A stretch of DNA of 34,571 nt from DATGMS01 sp040905145 (lineage in GTDB: Bacteria; Bacteroidota; Bacteroidia; Cytophagales; Cyclobacteriaceae), in assembly GCA_040905145.1 (NCBI GenBank), contig JBBDSC010000130.1, positions 1 through 34,571 of the forward strand. Direction: 5' to 3'. Shown in pieces: positions 8,385-19,300 of the stretch. A program made the position numbers and the translations under genes. Position 1 is the stretch's first letter, and each line of letters opens with the position of its first letter. Below the pieces are notes generated by a model. It worked only from the letters and a program-made list of their open reading frames with translations, was not told the DNA's origin and did not search any database.

Positions 8385-8958
8385 AGAATTCCTGTCCGTT
8401 GCGGGAGATGGAATATCCTCTGTCGAAGAACTGATTATGAAAAATGACCGGGCCCTGTTAGTTTGGGGAAACCTGAAAAGGCATCTTGGGGAAAAGGTCA
8501 AAATTGTATTGAAATTAAATGAAAAAAAGATATTGGAACCGATAGGTAACCACAACCGGGGCACAAAATTTCTCAACGGTAATAAATTAATCAATGATGA
8601 GCTTATCAATATCTTAACCAGTATCAGTTCACATTTGCCTGATTTTCATTATGGCCGCTTCGATTTGAAAGCACCAAGCCTTGAAGATTTTTTAAAAGGA
8701 AAAAATATAAAGATATTGGAAGTCAATGGGGTAAATGCAGAGCCTGCACATATTTATGATCCCTCAACAATGTTATATGATGGGATTAAAACATTGTTGG
8801 CGCATTGGAATCTGATCTATAAAATCAGTGACCAAAAAAGGGCTATGGGCTATCGACCTGTAACCCTGAAAAAAGCAGTATGCCATTATAAAGAATGGAA
8901 AAGATCTTCCAGAAACTACAACCAGGTAGTCAGAAAGGATAGAATTGCGTCTTCATAA
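8374..8958 (+). CDS. ATP-grasp protein (D-alanine-D-alanine ligase-like), C-terminal part of a frameshifted gene
   Basis: This is the second half of the gene that begins at 7920. Its real sequence enters after the seven-A run at 8352-8358, as GEIPSLVIKEFLSVAGDG; the ATG at 8374 is probably not a natural start. The C-terminal ATP-grasp subdomain is complete. HYGRFDLKAPSLEDFL carries the catalytic Arg/Asp region, and ILEVNGVNAEPAHIYDP carries the Glu-x-Asn metal-binding motif. Restoring one G and one A would give a single protein of 346 residues with all ATP-grasp motifs. The gene is therefore either a very recent pseudogene or intact with two sequencing errors. Confidence 0.75.
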   Translation: MVIKEFLSVAGDGISSVEELIMKNDRALLVWGNLKRHLGEKVKIVLKLNEKKILEPIGNHNRGTKFLNGNKLINDELINILTSISSHLPDFHYGRFDLKAPSLEDFLKGKNIKILEVNGVNAEPAHIYDPSTMLYDGIKTLLAHWNLIYKISDQKRAMGYRPVTLKKAVCHYKEWKRSSRNYNQVVRKDRIASS

Positions 8959-9011
8959 AGAGTAGAATAAAGATTAATGAAAATTACTTTAGGGACATAA
9001 TCCACAACAAT

Positions 9012-9524
9012 ATGAATCCATCCTGTCAACAGAATCTGAAAGAATTAAAGTTCTTACTTGAATCCATAAATACTGATCAATATCAATATAAGTCGCAAAT
9101 ATTATCAGGGGCATCCATTGGCCAACATATAAGGCATATTCTGGAGTTTTATCTCTGCCTGATAAAGTCTACTCAGGATCATCATATCGTCAATTACGAT
9201 AAGAGAAAAAGAAACCTGCAGATCGAGAAAAGACCTGAAGAAGCTATCGCTACTATTGATCAAATAATCACTGACTTAGCTCAGTCCAGAAAAGAGGGGG
9301 ATTTGTACCTACAGGGAAATTACTCAATTCATGAAATCGACCTCATCACTATTCCCACTACCTTTAAGAGGGAGTTGGCATATTGCCTGGACCATACCAT
9401 TCACCATCAGGCATTAATCAAGATCGGCTTACAGGAGCTAAACCTTGTGCATCTGGTTGATGAGTGTTTTGGGGTATCACCCGCAACAATTCGATTCAAT
9501 CAGGAATTTTCCAAATCAGCTTAG
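9012..9524 (+). CDS. DinB-like four-helix-bundle protein
   Basis: The protein has 170 residues with no signal peptide. It shows the DinB-superfamily pattern of helices carrying spaced histidines: GASIGQHIRHILEFY near the N-terminus (His39, His42) and ELAYCLDHTIHHQALIKIGL near the C-terminus (His128, His131, His132). In this superfamily such residues form a metal site, and some members are thiol-dependent transferases. The role of this protein is unknown. It starts 53 bases after the ATP-grasp gene on the same strand, so co-transcription is possible. Its 3' end overlaps the convergent DUF1501 gene by nine bases (9516-9524). Confidence 0.8.
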   Translation: MNPSCQQNLKELKFLLESINTDQYQYKSQILSGASIGQHIRHILEFYLCLIKSTQDHHIVNYDKRKRNLQIEKRPEEAIATIDQIITDLAQSRKEGDLYLQGNYSIHEIDLITIPTTFKRELAYCLDHTIHHQALIKIGLQELNLVHLVDECFGVSPATIRFNQEFSKSA

Positions 9525-11021
9525 AATATCTTTGATTACATCGCCTTTGACATCGGTTAGCCTAAATCTTCTGCCTTGGTGCTTGAAAACCAGTCTTTCA
9601 TGGTCTATTCCAAATAAGTGCAATAGGGTAGCCTGGAAATCATGGACATGGACAGGGTCTTTTACCACATTATACCCCAGTTCATCCGTCTCCCCATAGC
9701 TAAAGCCTGGTTTTACTCCAGCTCCTGCCATCCATTTGGTAAAGCATCTGGGGTGATGGTCCCTGCCATAGTTATCCGGCATTAATGTCCCCTGGCTATA
9801 AACAGTCCTCCCAAATTCTCCGCCCCATACCACCAAAGTATCTTCCAAAAGCCCTCTTTGCTTTAAATCCTTGATCAGGGCAGCGGTTGCCTGATCGGTT
9901 TTTTCACATTGATTTTTTATAGCTCCCGGGAGATTCCCATGCTGGTCCCAGCCCTGGTGATAGAGTTGCACGAATTTCACATCTTTTTCAATTAATTTTC
10001 TGGCCATCAGGCAATTGGCCGCATAGGTTCCCGGATCCCTGCTGTCTTCACCGTACATGTCATATATCCAATCCGGTTCAGTGGACATATCTGTCACTTC
10101 CGGCACGGAAGTCTGCATTCTAAAAGCCATCTCATATTGGGCAATCCTGGCATTTATTTCCTGATCACCATACGTATCCATTTGCACCTCATTTAGTTCT
10201 TTCAAATAATCCAACATCTCTCTACGGTCCTGGCCGTCGTAGTTTTCGGGATTCCCCAAATAAAGGACCGGATCTTTTCCCGACCTGAATTGTACGCCTT
10301 GATGTTGTGAAGGAAGGAACCCATTGCCCCATAACCTGGAATAGAGTGGCTGACCCTGGGCATTTTTGGAAACCAGCACTATGAAAGAGGGCAGATTATT
10401 ATTGTCTGAGCCTAAGCCATAGCTGAGCCATGAACCAATAGAAGGCCTTCCCGGCAACTGATGGCCAGTTTGGAAAAAGGTAATGGCCGGATCATGGTTG
10501 ATCTGTTCCGTATGAAGGGATTTGATAAAACAAAGCTCATCCACTATTTCGGCAGTATGTGGCATCAATTCACTGACCCAAGCCCTGCTTTCCCCATATT
10601 GCTGGAAATCAAAAACCGATGAGGCAACTGGGAAAGAACTTTGATCCGCACTCATCCCTGTAAGCCTTTGGCCATCCCTTACGGAGGCCGGAAGTTCCTG
10701 TCCATGTATATCCCTCAGCTTGGGTTTATAATCAAACAGATCCAGCTGGGAGGGGCCGCCACTTTGGAAGAGGTAGATCACCCTTTTTGCCTTAGGCAGA
10801 AAATGGGGCAATCCGGGCAATCCTTCACTGGGGTTGGAGTTATTCAAATTGGCCATAGCATTGTTGGCAAATATTTTTTCGGCACCCATTAGAGAACCCA
10901 ATGCAAGCGAGCCTATCCCCAAAGATGTTTTGGTCAGAAACCGCCTCCTATCCATCTTACGCTCTATTTCCTGAAGATCTTTATTGCCCGATCTAATGAT
11001 TTGATGATGATTTTCGCACAT
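9516..11021 (-). CDS. DUF1501 domain-containing Tat-exported protein
   Basis: The protein has 501 residues. After a short leader (MCENHHQII) comes a twin-arginine signal, MDRRRFLTKTSLGIGSLALG, indicating export of a folded protein, often with a metal. The mature part matches DUF1501, a family related to the alkaline-phosphatase/sulfatase superfamily. Seen motifs are AKRVIYLFQSGGPSQLDLFD near the N-terminus, HTEQINHDPAITFFQTGHQ, VVWGGEFGRTVYSQG, and GRDHHPRCFTKWMAGAGVKP near the C-terminus. The conserved Asp, His and Glu residues are consistent with a metal-dependent hydrolase fold; the activity is undemonstrated. The ATG at 11021 starts two bases after the stop of the cytochrome-type gene, which supports it over the downstream MDRRRF Met. 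DUF1501 proteins are almost always encoded next to DUF1549/DUF1553 partners, as here. Confidence 0.93.
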   Translation of the reverse strand: MCENHHQIIRSGNKDLQEIERKMDRRRFLTKTSLGIGSLALGSLMGAEKIFANNAMANLNNSNPSEGLPGLPHFLPKAKRVIYLFQSGGPSQLDLFDYKPKLRDIHGQELPASVRDGQRLTGMSADQSSFPVASSVFDFQQYGESRAWVSELMPHTAEIVDELCFIKSLHTEQINHDPAITFFQTGHQLPGRPSIGSWLSYGLGSDNNNLPSFIVLVSKNAQGQPLYSRLWGNGFLPSQHQGVQFRSGKDPVLYLGNPENYDGQDRREMLDYLKELNEVQMDTYGDQEINARIAQYEMAFRMQTSVPEVTDMSTEPDWIYDMYGEDSRDPGTYAANCLMARKLIEKDVKFVQLYHQGWDQHGNLPGAIKNQCEKTDQATAALIKDLKQRGLLEDTLVVWGGEFGRTVYSQGTLMPDNYGRDHHPRCFTKWMAGAGVKPGFSYGETDELGYNVVKDPVHVHDFQATLLHLFGIDHERLVFKHQGRRFRLTDVKGDVIKDILS

Positions 11022-11023
11022 TT

Positions 11024-14000
11024 TTATCTTTTGGTTATGGCCGCATCCGAATTCATGATGGCACTGGCTACGACCGCATTGGCTGCAACCTGATAGGGAT
11101 CCAGACTTTCATTGATTTTATATTCTCCGGTTGCCAGCCAACCGGTAAGTTTTTCTTTATCGGCAGTAAACTTTCTATACTCACTATCCCGCAGCCTTAG
11201 CAAAATATCCAACTCTGTGGGTTTTGGTTTACGTCCGGTCAATTTCCTATAGGTGTTTTGTATGGCCTTTCCAATTTCGGCATGAGATGTCATTTCCTCA
11301 CCCATCACTTTGGCTGCCTCCACAAAGGTCGGATCATTCAACAAAGTCAATGCCTGCAGGGGGGTGTTAGTTTCCTGCCTTTTTACCACACTTTCACTTC
11401 TGTCCGGAGCATCAAAAATCGATAAAGTAGGATGATGAACCGAACGCTTCCAAAAGGTGTAAAGGCTTCTTCTGTATAAATCATTTCCTGTATCCTGCAC
11501 ATAATTTGCTCCATTAACCCGCCATAGGCCATCAGGCTGATAGGGCCGCACACTGACACCGCCGATTGACTTGTCCAAAAGACCACTGGCAAATAAGGCA
11601 TTGTCCCTGATCTGTTCCCCGGGCAAGCGTGCAAACGGGCCTCTGGCCAGAAGGATATTATCTGGATCAATTTCGTCCAGGTCCTTCCTTGGAAAAGACT
11701 CCTGGCGATAAGTTGCCGACATTACTATTAATTTTTGAATGGCTTTTACATCCCACCCGGATGTTATAAAATGGAGGGCCAGCCAATCCAGTAGTTCGGG
11801 ATGGGATGGCATTTCCCCCTGATTTCCAAAATCAGCTGAAGTTGCCACCAATCCTTTGCCAAAGTAGTTCTGCCAAAATCTATTTACCGCTACCCTTGCT
11901 GTCAACGGATTATCTGGTGAAGTTACCCATTGCGCAAGACCAAGTCTGTTTTTTGGAAGCTCCTCGGGCATGGGCAGGACACTTTCCGGGGTATTGGGGA
12001 ATACTTCTTCCCCATGAACGTTATATTCTCCCCTTTCCAGGATATAGGTTGGTCTTCTATTCTCCTTTTCCTGCATGATCATTACCTCTTGTACTGTTTC
12101 CACACTGTCGGCAAAGGTTTTTCTTTTACGGATGACTTCTGCCAGCTGCTGTCGGTAAGGTTTGGAATGATTGTTGAGATATATCCTCTTTAATGCACTT
12201 TTTTCCCCTGTAGTCAACTTATCCGCACCTTTACTGAGTATTTCCTTGAATTGTTGTGGTTTACTTATTTGCAATATTTCCAATGGGGACAATTCCATAT
12301 CATAAACACCTATTTCATCAACCAAAGCATCTTTAAGTCCCTTTCCTCTCCACACAGCTCCCACCTGTAAGCCAGGCTGATCATTTCCTTCAAACAGGAT
12401 GTCTTTGTAAAGGTTATCCTGTGTGGTAATGGTTTCCATTTCCTTGCCATCCAAAAATATCTTTAACCCTTTGGCTTTTGATGAGCCATCATAGGTCAAA
12501 ATCAGATTTACCCATTGGTCGCGGGGAATATCATTTTTGGTGATTTTGGTAATGGCATTATAGGGCGCAGTATGGGCCATCAGCAGTTCCAATTTGTTGT
12601 TTTTAAGATTCAGGTGATATCCTCTGTAGTTATACAGAACCGCTCCCGATCCTTTATGGAAGATTGCCCCATTTTCGAGCTCTTTGGGGATGTTCATCCA
12701 TGCACTTACTGAAAAAGGCTCACTTCGGGAAAATACTCCTACTCCTGCCAGATCAAGCCAGGAATCCCCATTTAATTTTACGGCTTTACCGGAGTAGCCT
12801 TCCTTTAAAACGGGCACTTCATTTTTGGATTCGTTACTTTCCATGGTGCCTTTTTCGCTGGGGTTCAAGATATTGATGAGGGCTGTTTGGTCAAAGCTAA
12901 AATGAGCTACCCTGCTTCCGGGAAAAGCCCTGTTGCCTTCTACCCTATAAGCGCCACTTTTCAACCAACGTATAAATTCTTCCTCTTCGGATTCAGCCAA
13001 TTCCCTAAGGTCATCTTCTTCCTTGTCTTTCCGCGATTTCAGATAATCCAGCAATTGGTCCTTCTTCTCATCTGTGAATAACATGGTGGGCACCGGCATG
13101 GCATTGTCCCAGGAAATCTGCCCGGCTTCATCTATATTATTGAAGAAACTGCTTAATTCAAAAAAATTCTTTTGGGAGATAGGATCATATTTATGATCAT
13201 GGCAGCGGGCACAACCCAACGTCAAAGCCAGGAAAGCCTGGCCCAAAGTACTGGTCCTGTCCACCACATATTCTACCCTGAACTCCTCCTCCACAATTCC
13301 ACCTTCCATATTTTGGGGATGAATACGGTTAAAGGCGGTGGCCAATAGCTGTTCCTTGGTGGGATCAGGCAACAAATCCCCCGCCAATTGGTAAGTGATA
13401 AATTGGTCATAGGAGAGATTTTCATTAAAGGCCTTGATCACCCAATCCCTATAAGGGGACATATCCCGGTATCGGTCTACCGTATAGCCATGGGTATCTG
13501 CAAAACGGGCAATATCCATCCAGTGCATGGCCATTTTTTCTCCATAATGCGCCGAATTAAGAAACCGGTCCACCTGTTTTTCATAAGCATCTCCAGAGTT
13601 ATCCTGTATAAAAGATTCAATTTCTTCAATGGTGGGTGGCAGACCTGTCAGATCCATTTTCAATCTTCTCAATAGGATCTCCTTATCCGCTTCTTCCGAA
13701 GGGCTTATTCCTTCTGTTTCCAAACGATCAATAACAAAAAGATCAATAGGATTCTTGGTCCAATCCTTGTTTTTTACATCTGGCAAGGGTTTCTTCTCTG
13801 GCTTAATAAAAGCCCAATGCTTTTTATAGTCAGCGCCATCTTCAATCCATTTGATCAAAATGGCTTTTTCCCGCGGGTTTAAAGTTAAGTTGGATTCAGG
13901 CGAAGGCATGCTGTAATCCGGGTCATCAGAAATAATCCGATGAAACATTTCGCTTTTGGCCAGGTTTCCGGGGCTAATTGCTACTTTACCTGGAGATTCC

Positions 14001-14236
14001 GGCAAGGCTCCAAATGCAGATTCCGGGTCGTTAAATTGCAAGCCTGCCTTTATGGCCGCTTTATCGGGCCCATGGCAGGCAAAGCATTTGTCCGACAAAA
14101 TCGGCTTGACATGGATATTAAAATCCAAAGCTTCCGGTAAGTCATCGTAAGCCAATTGCACCTCCTCGGGCAAAGAGGGCTTGCAGGAGTACAGTGCCAG
14201 CAACAATACTAATAGCTTGAGAAATTTTGGCTTCAT
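11024..14236 (-). CDS. PSCyt1 / DUF1549 / LamG / DUF1553 multidomain lipoprotein
   Basis: The protein has 1070 residues. A lipoprotein signal ends in LYSC (Cys18). A planctomycete-type cytochrome c domain follows at about 40-130, with heme motif CFACH at 51-55 and later SDDPDYSMPSP. The DUF1549 domain spans about 160-370; it contains RRLKMDLTGLPPT, HWMDIARFADTHGY and a second CxxCH, CARCH, at 342-346. A concanavalin/LamG-like beta-sandwich lies at about 441-650 (VAHFSFDQ, WVNLILTYDGSSK, VDEIGVYD). DUF1553 runs from about 764 to the end (RVAVNRFWQNYFGKGLV, RQETNTPLQALTLLNDP). The family is assumed to act in extracytoplasmic redox or polymer breakdown, possibly of sulfated glycans. LamG suggests carbohydrate binding (inferred). 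It is encoded with DUF1501 downstream and SusCD2 upstream. Confidence 0.93.
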   Translation of the reverse strand: MKPKFLKLLVLLLALYSCKPSLPEEVQLAYDDLPEALDFNIHVKPILSDKCFACHGPDKAAIKAGLQFNDPESAFGALPESPGKVAISPGNLAKSEMFHRIISDDPDYSMPSPESNLTLNPREKAILIKWIEDGADYKKHWAFIKPEKKPLPDVKNKDWTKNPIDLFVIDRLETEGISPSEEADKEILLRRLKMDLTGLPPTIEEIESFIQDNSGDAYEKQVDRFLNSAHYGEKMAMHWMDIARFADTHGYTVDRYRDMSPYRDWVIKAFNENLSYDQFITYQLAGDLLPDPTKEQLLATAFNRIHPQNMEGGIVEEEFRVEYVVDRTSTLGQAFLALTLGCARCHDHKYDPISQKNFFELSSFFNNIDEAGQISWDNAMPVPTMLFTDEKKDQLLDYLKSRKDKEEDDLRELAESEEEEFIRWLKSGAYRVEGNRAFPGSRVAHFSFDQTALINILNPSEKGTMESNESKNEVPVLKEGYSGKAVKLNGDSWLDLAGVGVFSRSEPFSVSAWMNIPKELENGAIFHKGSGAVLYNYRGYHLNLKNNKLELLMAHTAPYNAITKITKNDIPRDQWVNLILTYDGSSKAKGLKIFLDGKEMETITTQDNLYKDILFEGNDQPGLQVGAVWRGKGLKDALVDEIGVYDMELSPLEILQISKPQQFKEILSKGADKLTTGEKSALKRIYLNNHSKPYRQQLAEVIRKRKTFADSVETVQEVMIMQEKENRRPTYILERGEYNVHGEEVFPNTPESVLPMPEELPKNRLGLAQWVTSPDNPLTARVAVNRFWQNYFGKGLVATSADFGNQGEMPSHPELLDWLALHFITSGWDVKAIQKLIVMSATYRQESFPRKDLDEIDPDNILLARGPFARLPGEQIRDNALFASGLLDKSIGGVSVRPYQPDGLWRVNGANYVQDTGNDLYRRSLYTFWKRSVHHPTLSIFDAPDRSESVVKRQETNTPLQALTLLNDPTFVEAAKVMGEEMTSHAEIGKAIQNTYRKLTGRKPKPTELDILLRLRDSEYRKFTADKEKLTGWLATGEYKINESLDPYQVAANAVVASAIMNSDAAITKR

Positions 14237-14563
14237 TGCAGGGTTTATTGATTAATGTCTGTCTATAAACCGTAAGCTTAAGAAAATTTCCGCAGTGATT
14301 TTGCTGATAATGGCAAAATATAATCTTCGCCTGGACCTGCCGGTAGGCAGGTCTTGCGAAATCTGCGGGAATCTTACATTACAGACTGACTTATTATTTG
14401 GAACATTTATTATTGCAATAATAATTCATTTTTTATTTCTTATCTATGGTTATTTGTAACAAAGTTCATTCCTAGTCAAGCTGGAATCCAATTTAAATAT
14501 CCTCTATTATGCCAGTAGCAAAATTTGTGTGCCCTGTCTGGATTAGAGCGATTATCCTTTTTG
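14237..14563. other. Intergenic gap between SusD2 and the cytochrome-type gene
   Basis: This is 327 bases without a gene. It holds the palindromic element described at 14287-14371; the rest is AT-rich with no recognisable tRNA or coding scrap. I could not find a convincing Bacteroidota promoter (TTTG with TAnnTTTG spacing) for the downstream gene. Read-through from susD2 therefore remains possible. Confidence 0.5.
14287..14371. repeat. Nested palindromic (REP-like) element
   Basis: The core is a perfect hairpin: GACCTGCC (14334-14341), GGTA loop, GGCAGGTC (14346-14353). It is enclosed by imperfect outer arms, TTTCCGCAGTGATTT (14287-14301) and GAAATCTGCGGGAA (14358-14371). A nested structure of about 85 bases suits a dispersed intergenic repeat. 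It could instead act as a transcript-processing or attenuation hairpin between susD2 and the next gene. No second copy was noticed in the window. Confidence 0.5.
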
Positions 14564-16336
14564 CTAATAAAGAGGATTTTGGATTAAATTTTCATTTTTA
14601 TTCATCTCATCTAGCTTAATGGGCATAAAATAAAAACGGTTTTTCCAGTCTCTATCCTGAACATGAATAATTTCATAAGTCGGTTCATTTTCACCCATGG
14701 CATATCGGATATCAACTCCATACCCATCCGTTATAACCTCAGGAGCAATCATCCAGCGGCGAATGTCAAAAAAGCGCTGATCTTCAAACATTAGTTCTAT
14801 TTTCCTTTCATGCCTGACACTTTCCAGAAGTTCCGCTCCACTTGTATTAATACCAGGTAAGCCTGCCCTTTTTCTAATGATGTTGACATACTTCCGGGCT
14901 TCCTCCTCTTCTCCCAGTTCAGCAGATGCTTCAGCATAACTGAGCAAAATTTCAGCATATCTGATAAAACGCCAGGGAACCGGACTAATTTCCAATGGGG
15001 CATTTACGTTTATGTCTTGGAATTTTCGCAGATAATAACCGGTATAGGTCCCGTTCCAGGTGGTAACGGGGCTATTTCTAGAATCCAGCCCACCTAACCA
15101 TGAACCATCAGCTTGTTCATACCAGCCCGTTTGAATAATCCCTTCGGGGTCCAATGCTGCTACATCAGGCTGCCTGGGCCGCCACTTAGAACCGTCGTAA
15201 AATATATCGGCATAGAAACGGGGTTCCCTGTTTAAATAAGGGTTCGCCCTATGTTCAGGGTTATTCCAGTCAAATTTATCCCCATTGCTCATTTCATAAT
15301 CATCTACCATCTGATTTAAAGGGCTCACATTTGCCCAACCTCTATAACCGGCGGGGAGATTCTGTATGCCTATATTATAAGTCCAATGTTGAAAAGACTC
15401 CGTAAAGTTCCTGACAAAAATATCTTCACTGGTTTGTTTAAGCGTAAAGATTTCCCCATAGTTTTGAGCAATAGGATCATCTATGGCCGGATCTGCCTTA
15501 TAAAGGCTATAGACGCCCAAATCGATTACCTCCTGGGCAGCATCTTTAGCAGCTTGCCAACGTGCAGTTCTGTCCCCATCCACATAGCCAATCAATTCCG
15601 GATGTTCATAGCCCTCTGTCCAGGATCCATTGGTATTGTACAAATCACTGGCGGCATATAAAAGAACCCTTGCCTTAAGTGCTAAAGCGGCGCCTTTTGT
15701 CGCTCTGCCATAATTGCTACCCTCTTGTTGGAGCGGTAATAATGCCGCGGCTTTGTCACTTTCATCGGCAATAAAGTTTATACTTTCCTCGAAGGTGTTC
15801 CGTGGCGTCAAGAAATCATCGCTAATTTCAAAGGCTTTGGTGATGATCGGGACGCCTCCGTACAGAAATACAAGGTTGTGATAATGATAAGCCCTTAAAA
15901 AATGGACTTCCCCTATTAATCTGTTTTTAAAGGCCTCATCATCATAGGTGTTCTCTTCCACCTGTTCCAGGAAAAGATTACATGCCCTGATACTTTCATA
16001 AGAATGGCTCCACCTCATTTTTTGTGTTCTGGACCAAGTATCAAAAATGGAATAATCACTAGGTGTAATAAGGGACTTCATGACATTGCCGTGCCCCTGA
16101 TCCGAACCCGGGTCAAACATCGACTCATCGGTAAGCACTCCTAACATGGGTCTATCAAAACTATGGCCGATGTCATAATAGATCTGGTTCACAAAGTGTT
16201 CCATCATGGCAAGGTCAGTCCAAACGGCTCCCTCTCCATATTCGCTCATAGGTTGCCTGTCAAGAAACTCCTCATTACAGGAACTAAATTGAATCAGGAT
16301 GAATAAACCAATTAATTTATAGGTGATTTTTTTCAT
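14564..16336 (-). CDS. RagB/SusD family nutrient-uptake outer-membrane lipoprotein (SusD2)
   Basis: The protein has 590 residues, larger than SusD1. The signal ends FSSC with Cys20 lipidated, followed by NEEFLDRQPMSEYGEGAVW. The family core contains GEVHFLRAYHYHNLVFLYGG, GAALALKARVLLYAA, RFIRYAEILLSYAEASAELG and YVNIIRKRAGLPG. The end, RKIELMFEDQRFFDIRRW, followed later by FYFMPIKLDEMNKNENLIQN, is diagnostic. The start lies 11 bases after the SusC2 stop, as in a standard susCD operon. It should cap SusC2 at the cell surface and bind the incoming ligand. It is only distantly similar to SusD1 by eye, so the two pairs likely take different substrates. Confidence 0.95.
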   Translation of the reverse strand: MKKITYKLIGLFILIQFSSCNEEFLDRQPMSEYGEGAVWTDLAMMEHFVNQIYYDIGHSFDRPMLGVLTDESMFDPGSDQGHGNVMKSLITPSDYSIFDTWSRTQKMRWSHSYESIRACNLFLEQVEENTYDDEAFKNRLIGEVHFLRAYHYHNLVFLYGGVPIITKAFEISDDFLTPRNTFEESINFIADESDKAAALLPLQQEGSNYGRATKGAALALKARVLLYAASDLYNTNGSWTEGYEHPELIGYVDGDRTARWQAAKDAAQEVIDLGVYSLYKADPAIDDPIAQNYGEIFTLKQTSEDIFVRNFTESFQHWTYNIGIQNLPAGYRGWANVSPLNQMVDDYEMSNGDKFDWNNPEHRANPYLNREPRFYADIFYDGSKWRPRQPDVAALDPEGIIQTGWYEQADGSWLGGLDSRNSPVTTWNGTYTGYYLRKFQDINVNAPLEISPVPWRFIRYAEILLSYAEASAELGEEEEARKYVNIIRKRAGLPGINTSGAELLESVRHERKIELMFEDQRFFDIRRWMIAPEVITDGYGVDIRYAMGENEPTYEIIHVQDRDWKNRFYFMPIKLDEMNKNENLIQNPLY

Positions 16337-16347
16337 TATTTCTAATT

Positions 16348-19300
16348 TTAGAAGGTTAAAGTAAGGCCGCCATTTATTACCCTTTGAACAGGATAGGTCT
16401 GGCTTTGTCCAGAGAGAGTACGGTTATCTGACTCCGGATCAAAATCCTTTAGATCAGGGCTGAAGGTAAAGAGATTATACCCACTGACATAAATACGCAA
16501 ACTATTAATTCCTAATGTACTGTTGACAATTGCAGGTAAGGTATAGCCTAATTCCAAGGTCTTGAGCCGCATGTAATCCGTGCTGCGAACAAATTGCGTA
16601 TTACGATTATTTCTCCAATACTCGGCATCGCGGTTAAACGCTCTTGGCTCACTGGCATCAGGATTATCAGGAGTCCATCTGTTGTCATAAAAGTCCTTCA
16701 GAAAATTCCCAATTTCCCCGGATTCCGTAGAAATATACCTGACGGCGCCAGTTGCTCCTTGTACCAAAACCGATAGATCAAATTGGTTATACTCTAATCC
16801 TATATTAAGTCCACCGGTAAATCGGGGCATATTGCTTTTTTCATTTCTGACGCGATCCGTTCCGTCGATGATTCCGTCCTCATTTACATCTTTAAAAATC
16901 ACATCGCCTGGTTGTGCCCCATCCCAATGAGGATAGGCATCAATTTCGCCCTGATCTCTGAATATCCCTATAGCCTCATAATAAAGATCCCCGTCTGGAT
17001 TGTTCGGATCAGAAGGAATAGGTTTCCCTGTGGATTGCTGCCATTCAGGTCTTCCGGGAGATTCGTCCCAGAAGGTAATTTCATTTCTGGATAAGCCACC
17101 GTTTAATGAGACGTTGTACCTAAAGCTTTGATTCTGATCCTGATAGCCGATATTAAAATCAAAACCCTTATTGGTCACTTTCCCAATGTTTTCACGGGGC
17201 AAGGTTAAACCTGTTGAAGACGGGATGGAGGCGTTTCTCCACCATAATATCTGAGAACGCCTGTTGTCGAAATAATCGAGTTCTACAAAGAGTTTACTGT
17301 CTAGCAGGTATGCTTCTACACCAATGTTTGCCTGATTTGCAACTTCCCAGGTTACATCGATGTTCGGGATCCGTGCTTCATAAAGCATCTTATGTTGCTC
17401 ATTGATACCAAAGTTATAGATGCTGCCACTGTAAGCATAAGAGGCTAAATATTGCCATTCATTTATACGGTCATTTCCTGTTTGTCCGTAGGAAGCACGC
17501 ACTTTAAACTCATCAATAAAAGAGAGGTTTTGTTGCCAGAAGTTTTCTTCGGATAATCTCCATCCAACTGAAGCGCCGGGGAAAAAGCCATATCTGCTTT
17601 CTTGGGGGAATATATAAGAACCATCGTATCTCCATACAAATTCAAGAAGCAATTTTTCACTGTAATTGTAGTTGACACGGCCGAAATAATTCAATCTTGC
17701 ATTTTCATAAGATCCTCCCGAATTATTTTTATCCTGATCGCCACCCGCAAAAAGTTCGGGAAGCACCGTAGAAACATAATGCCTTCTGAAGGCATTGAAA
17801 TTGTTTCCTTTCCCTTCCCGGGATTCCATACCTGCCATCAGCTGTATGGCGTGTTTATCAATCGTTTTTGCATAGTTTACAATACCATTAAGCAGAATGC
17901 TTTGATTATCATGCATATATTCTGTCAGCCGGGCGTCTTCAAAGCCTGTTTTCGCTGCTTGCAGAACTGGATTGTTATTTTCATCGTAGGTTTGCCCGTC
18001 CCAGCTATTTACATACCAGGGGGTTTGAAAGAGTTTTCGGTATTGGAATGATTTATCCAGGTTCGCACTTCCACTCAAGGATAAACCTTCGATCCAAGGG
18101 ACTCTGATATTCAATTTTAAACTGCTGTTAAAAGCATACACTTTATTATTATCAATACCGGCAGCACCAGTACTTACAACAACCGGATTGTTTCCCTGTA
18201 TAATGTCAGGGCCGGGAGTTCCGTCAGGCCAGTAAGCATGAATATTGGGGTTTCCCAGCGTGGCAGTCCTGAATATAGTTCCGGCACCAACTGGGGACTG
18301 GTTCCTGTTTTCCATTCTTCCGAAAACATCAAATCCGATATTTACGTAATCTGATATTTTTCCATCAATGTTACTACGGAAGTCATACTGCTTGTAATTG
18401 GTAGCACTATTGCGATAATATCCATCTTGAAATTTTGACCCGAGGGATAAATAATATTTCAATTGTTCACTACCTCCTGACATAGAAGCATTCATGTTAT
18501 TTTGGGCTGACCAAGGTTTTAACACTTCGGCAAACCAATCTGTATTGGGATAGTGCCAGGGGTCGGAACCCTCTGTAAATCTTCGTACTTCTTCCTCTGA
18601 GTATCTGGGGGACCTGCTTTGGTATAAATCAATTTCATTCAACAGGGTTGCATATTCTGAGCCATCAGCCATTTCGGGAACTCTGGTCGGTTGGTTGAAT
18701 CCCTGATTCAAATTAACAGTGATGGTTGGTTTGCCCAATTTTCCACGCTTGGTAGTGACTAAAATCACACCGTTGGCTGCCTGTGAGCCATAAATTGCTG
18801 CTGAAGCATCTTTGAGTACGGTAATGTTTTCTATTGAATTCGGGTCTATCCTGTCCAATGAACGTCCTGGGACTCCATCTACCACAATCAAAGCATCGTT
18901 GTTCCCCAAGGTATTAACCCCTCTAATTCGGATGGTAGATCCGTCAGAGCCAGGTTCCCCGCTTCGCTGAACAGCGCTCACCCCGGATAAGCGGCCTGCC
19001 AAAGCATTACTGACATTTGTGACCGGTGCTTTCATAATATCTTCTCCTTGTGTCGTACTGACAGATCCGGTAAGCGTTACCCTTTTTTGGATTCCATACC
19101 CTACAACTACCACTTCGTCCAAAGAAGATATATCTTCATTTAAGGTGACGTTAATAACTGTTTTATCTCCAACCGGTATGGTTTGCGTCTCAAAACCTAT
19201 AAAAGAAAAAACCAGGGTGGATTCTTCAGGAACAGAAATGGAATAGTTTCCATCAAGGTCAGTGACCGTTCCAATATTTGTCCCCGGAATGGAAACAGTT

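Noticed and set aside
8151..8609. 152-codon minus-strand ORF
   Set aside because: It is antisense to the ATP-grasp gene, whose motifs on the plus strand are unambiguous.
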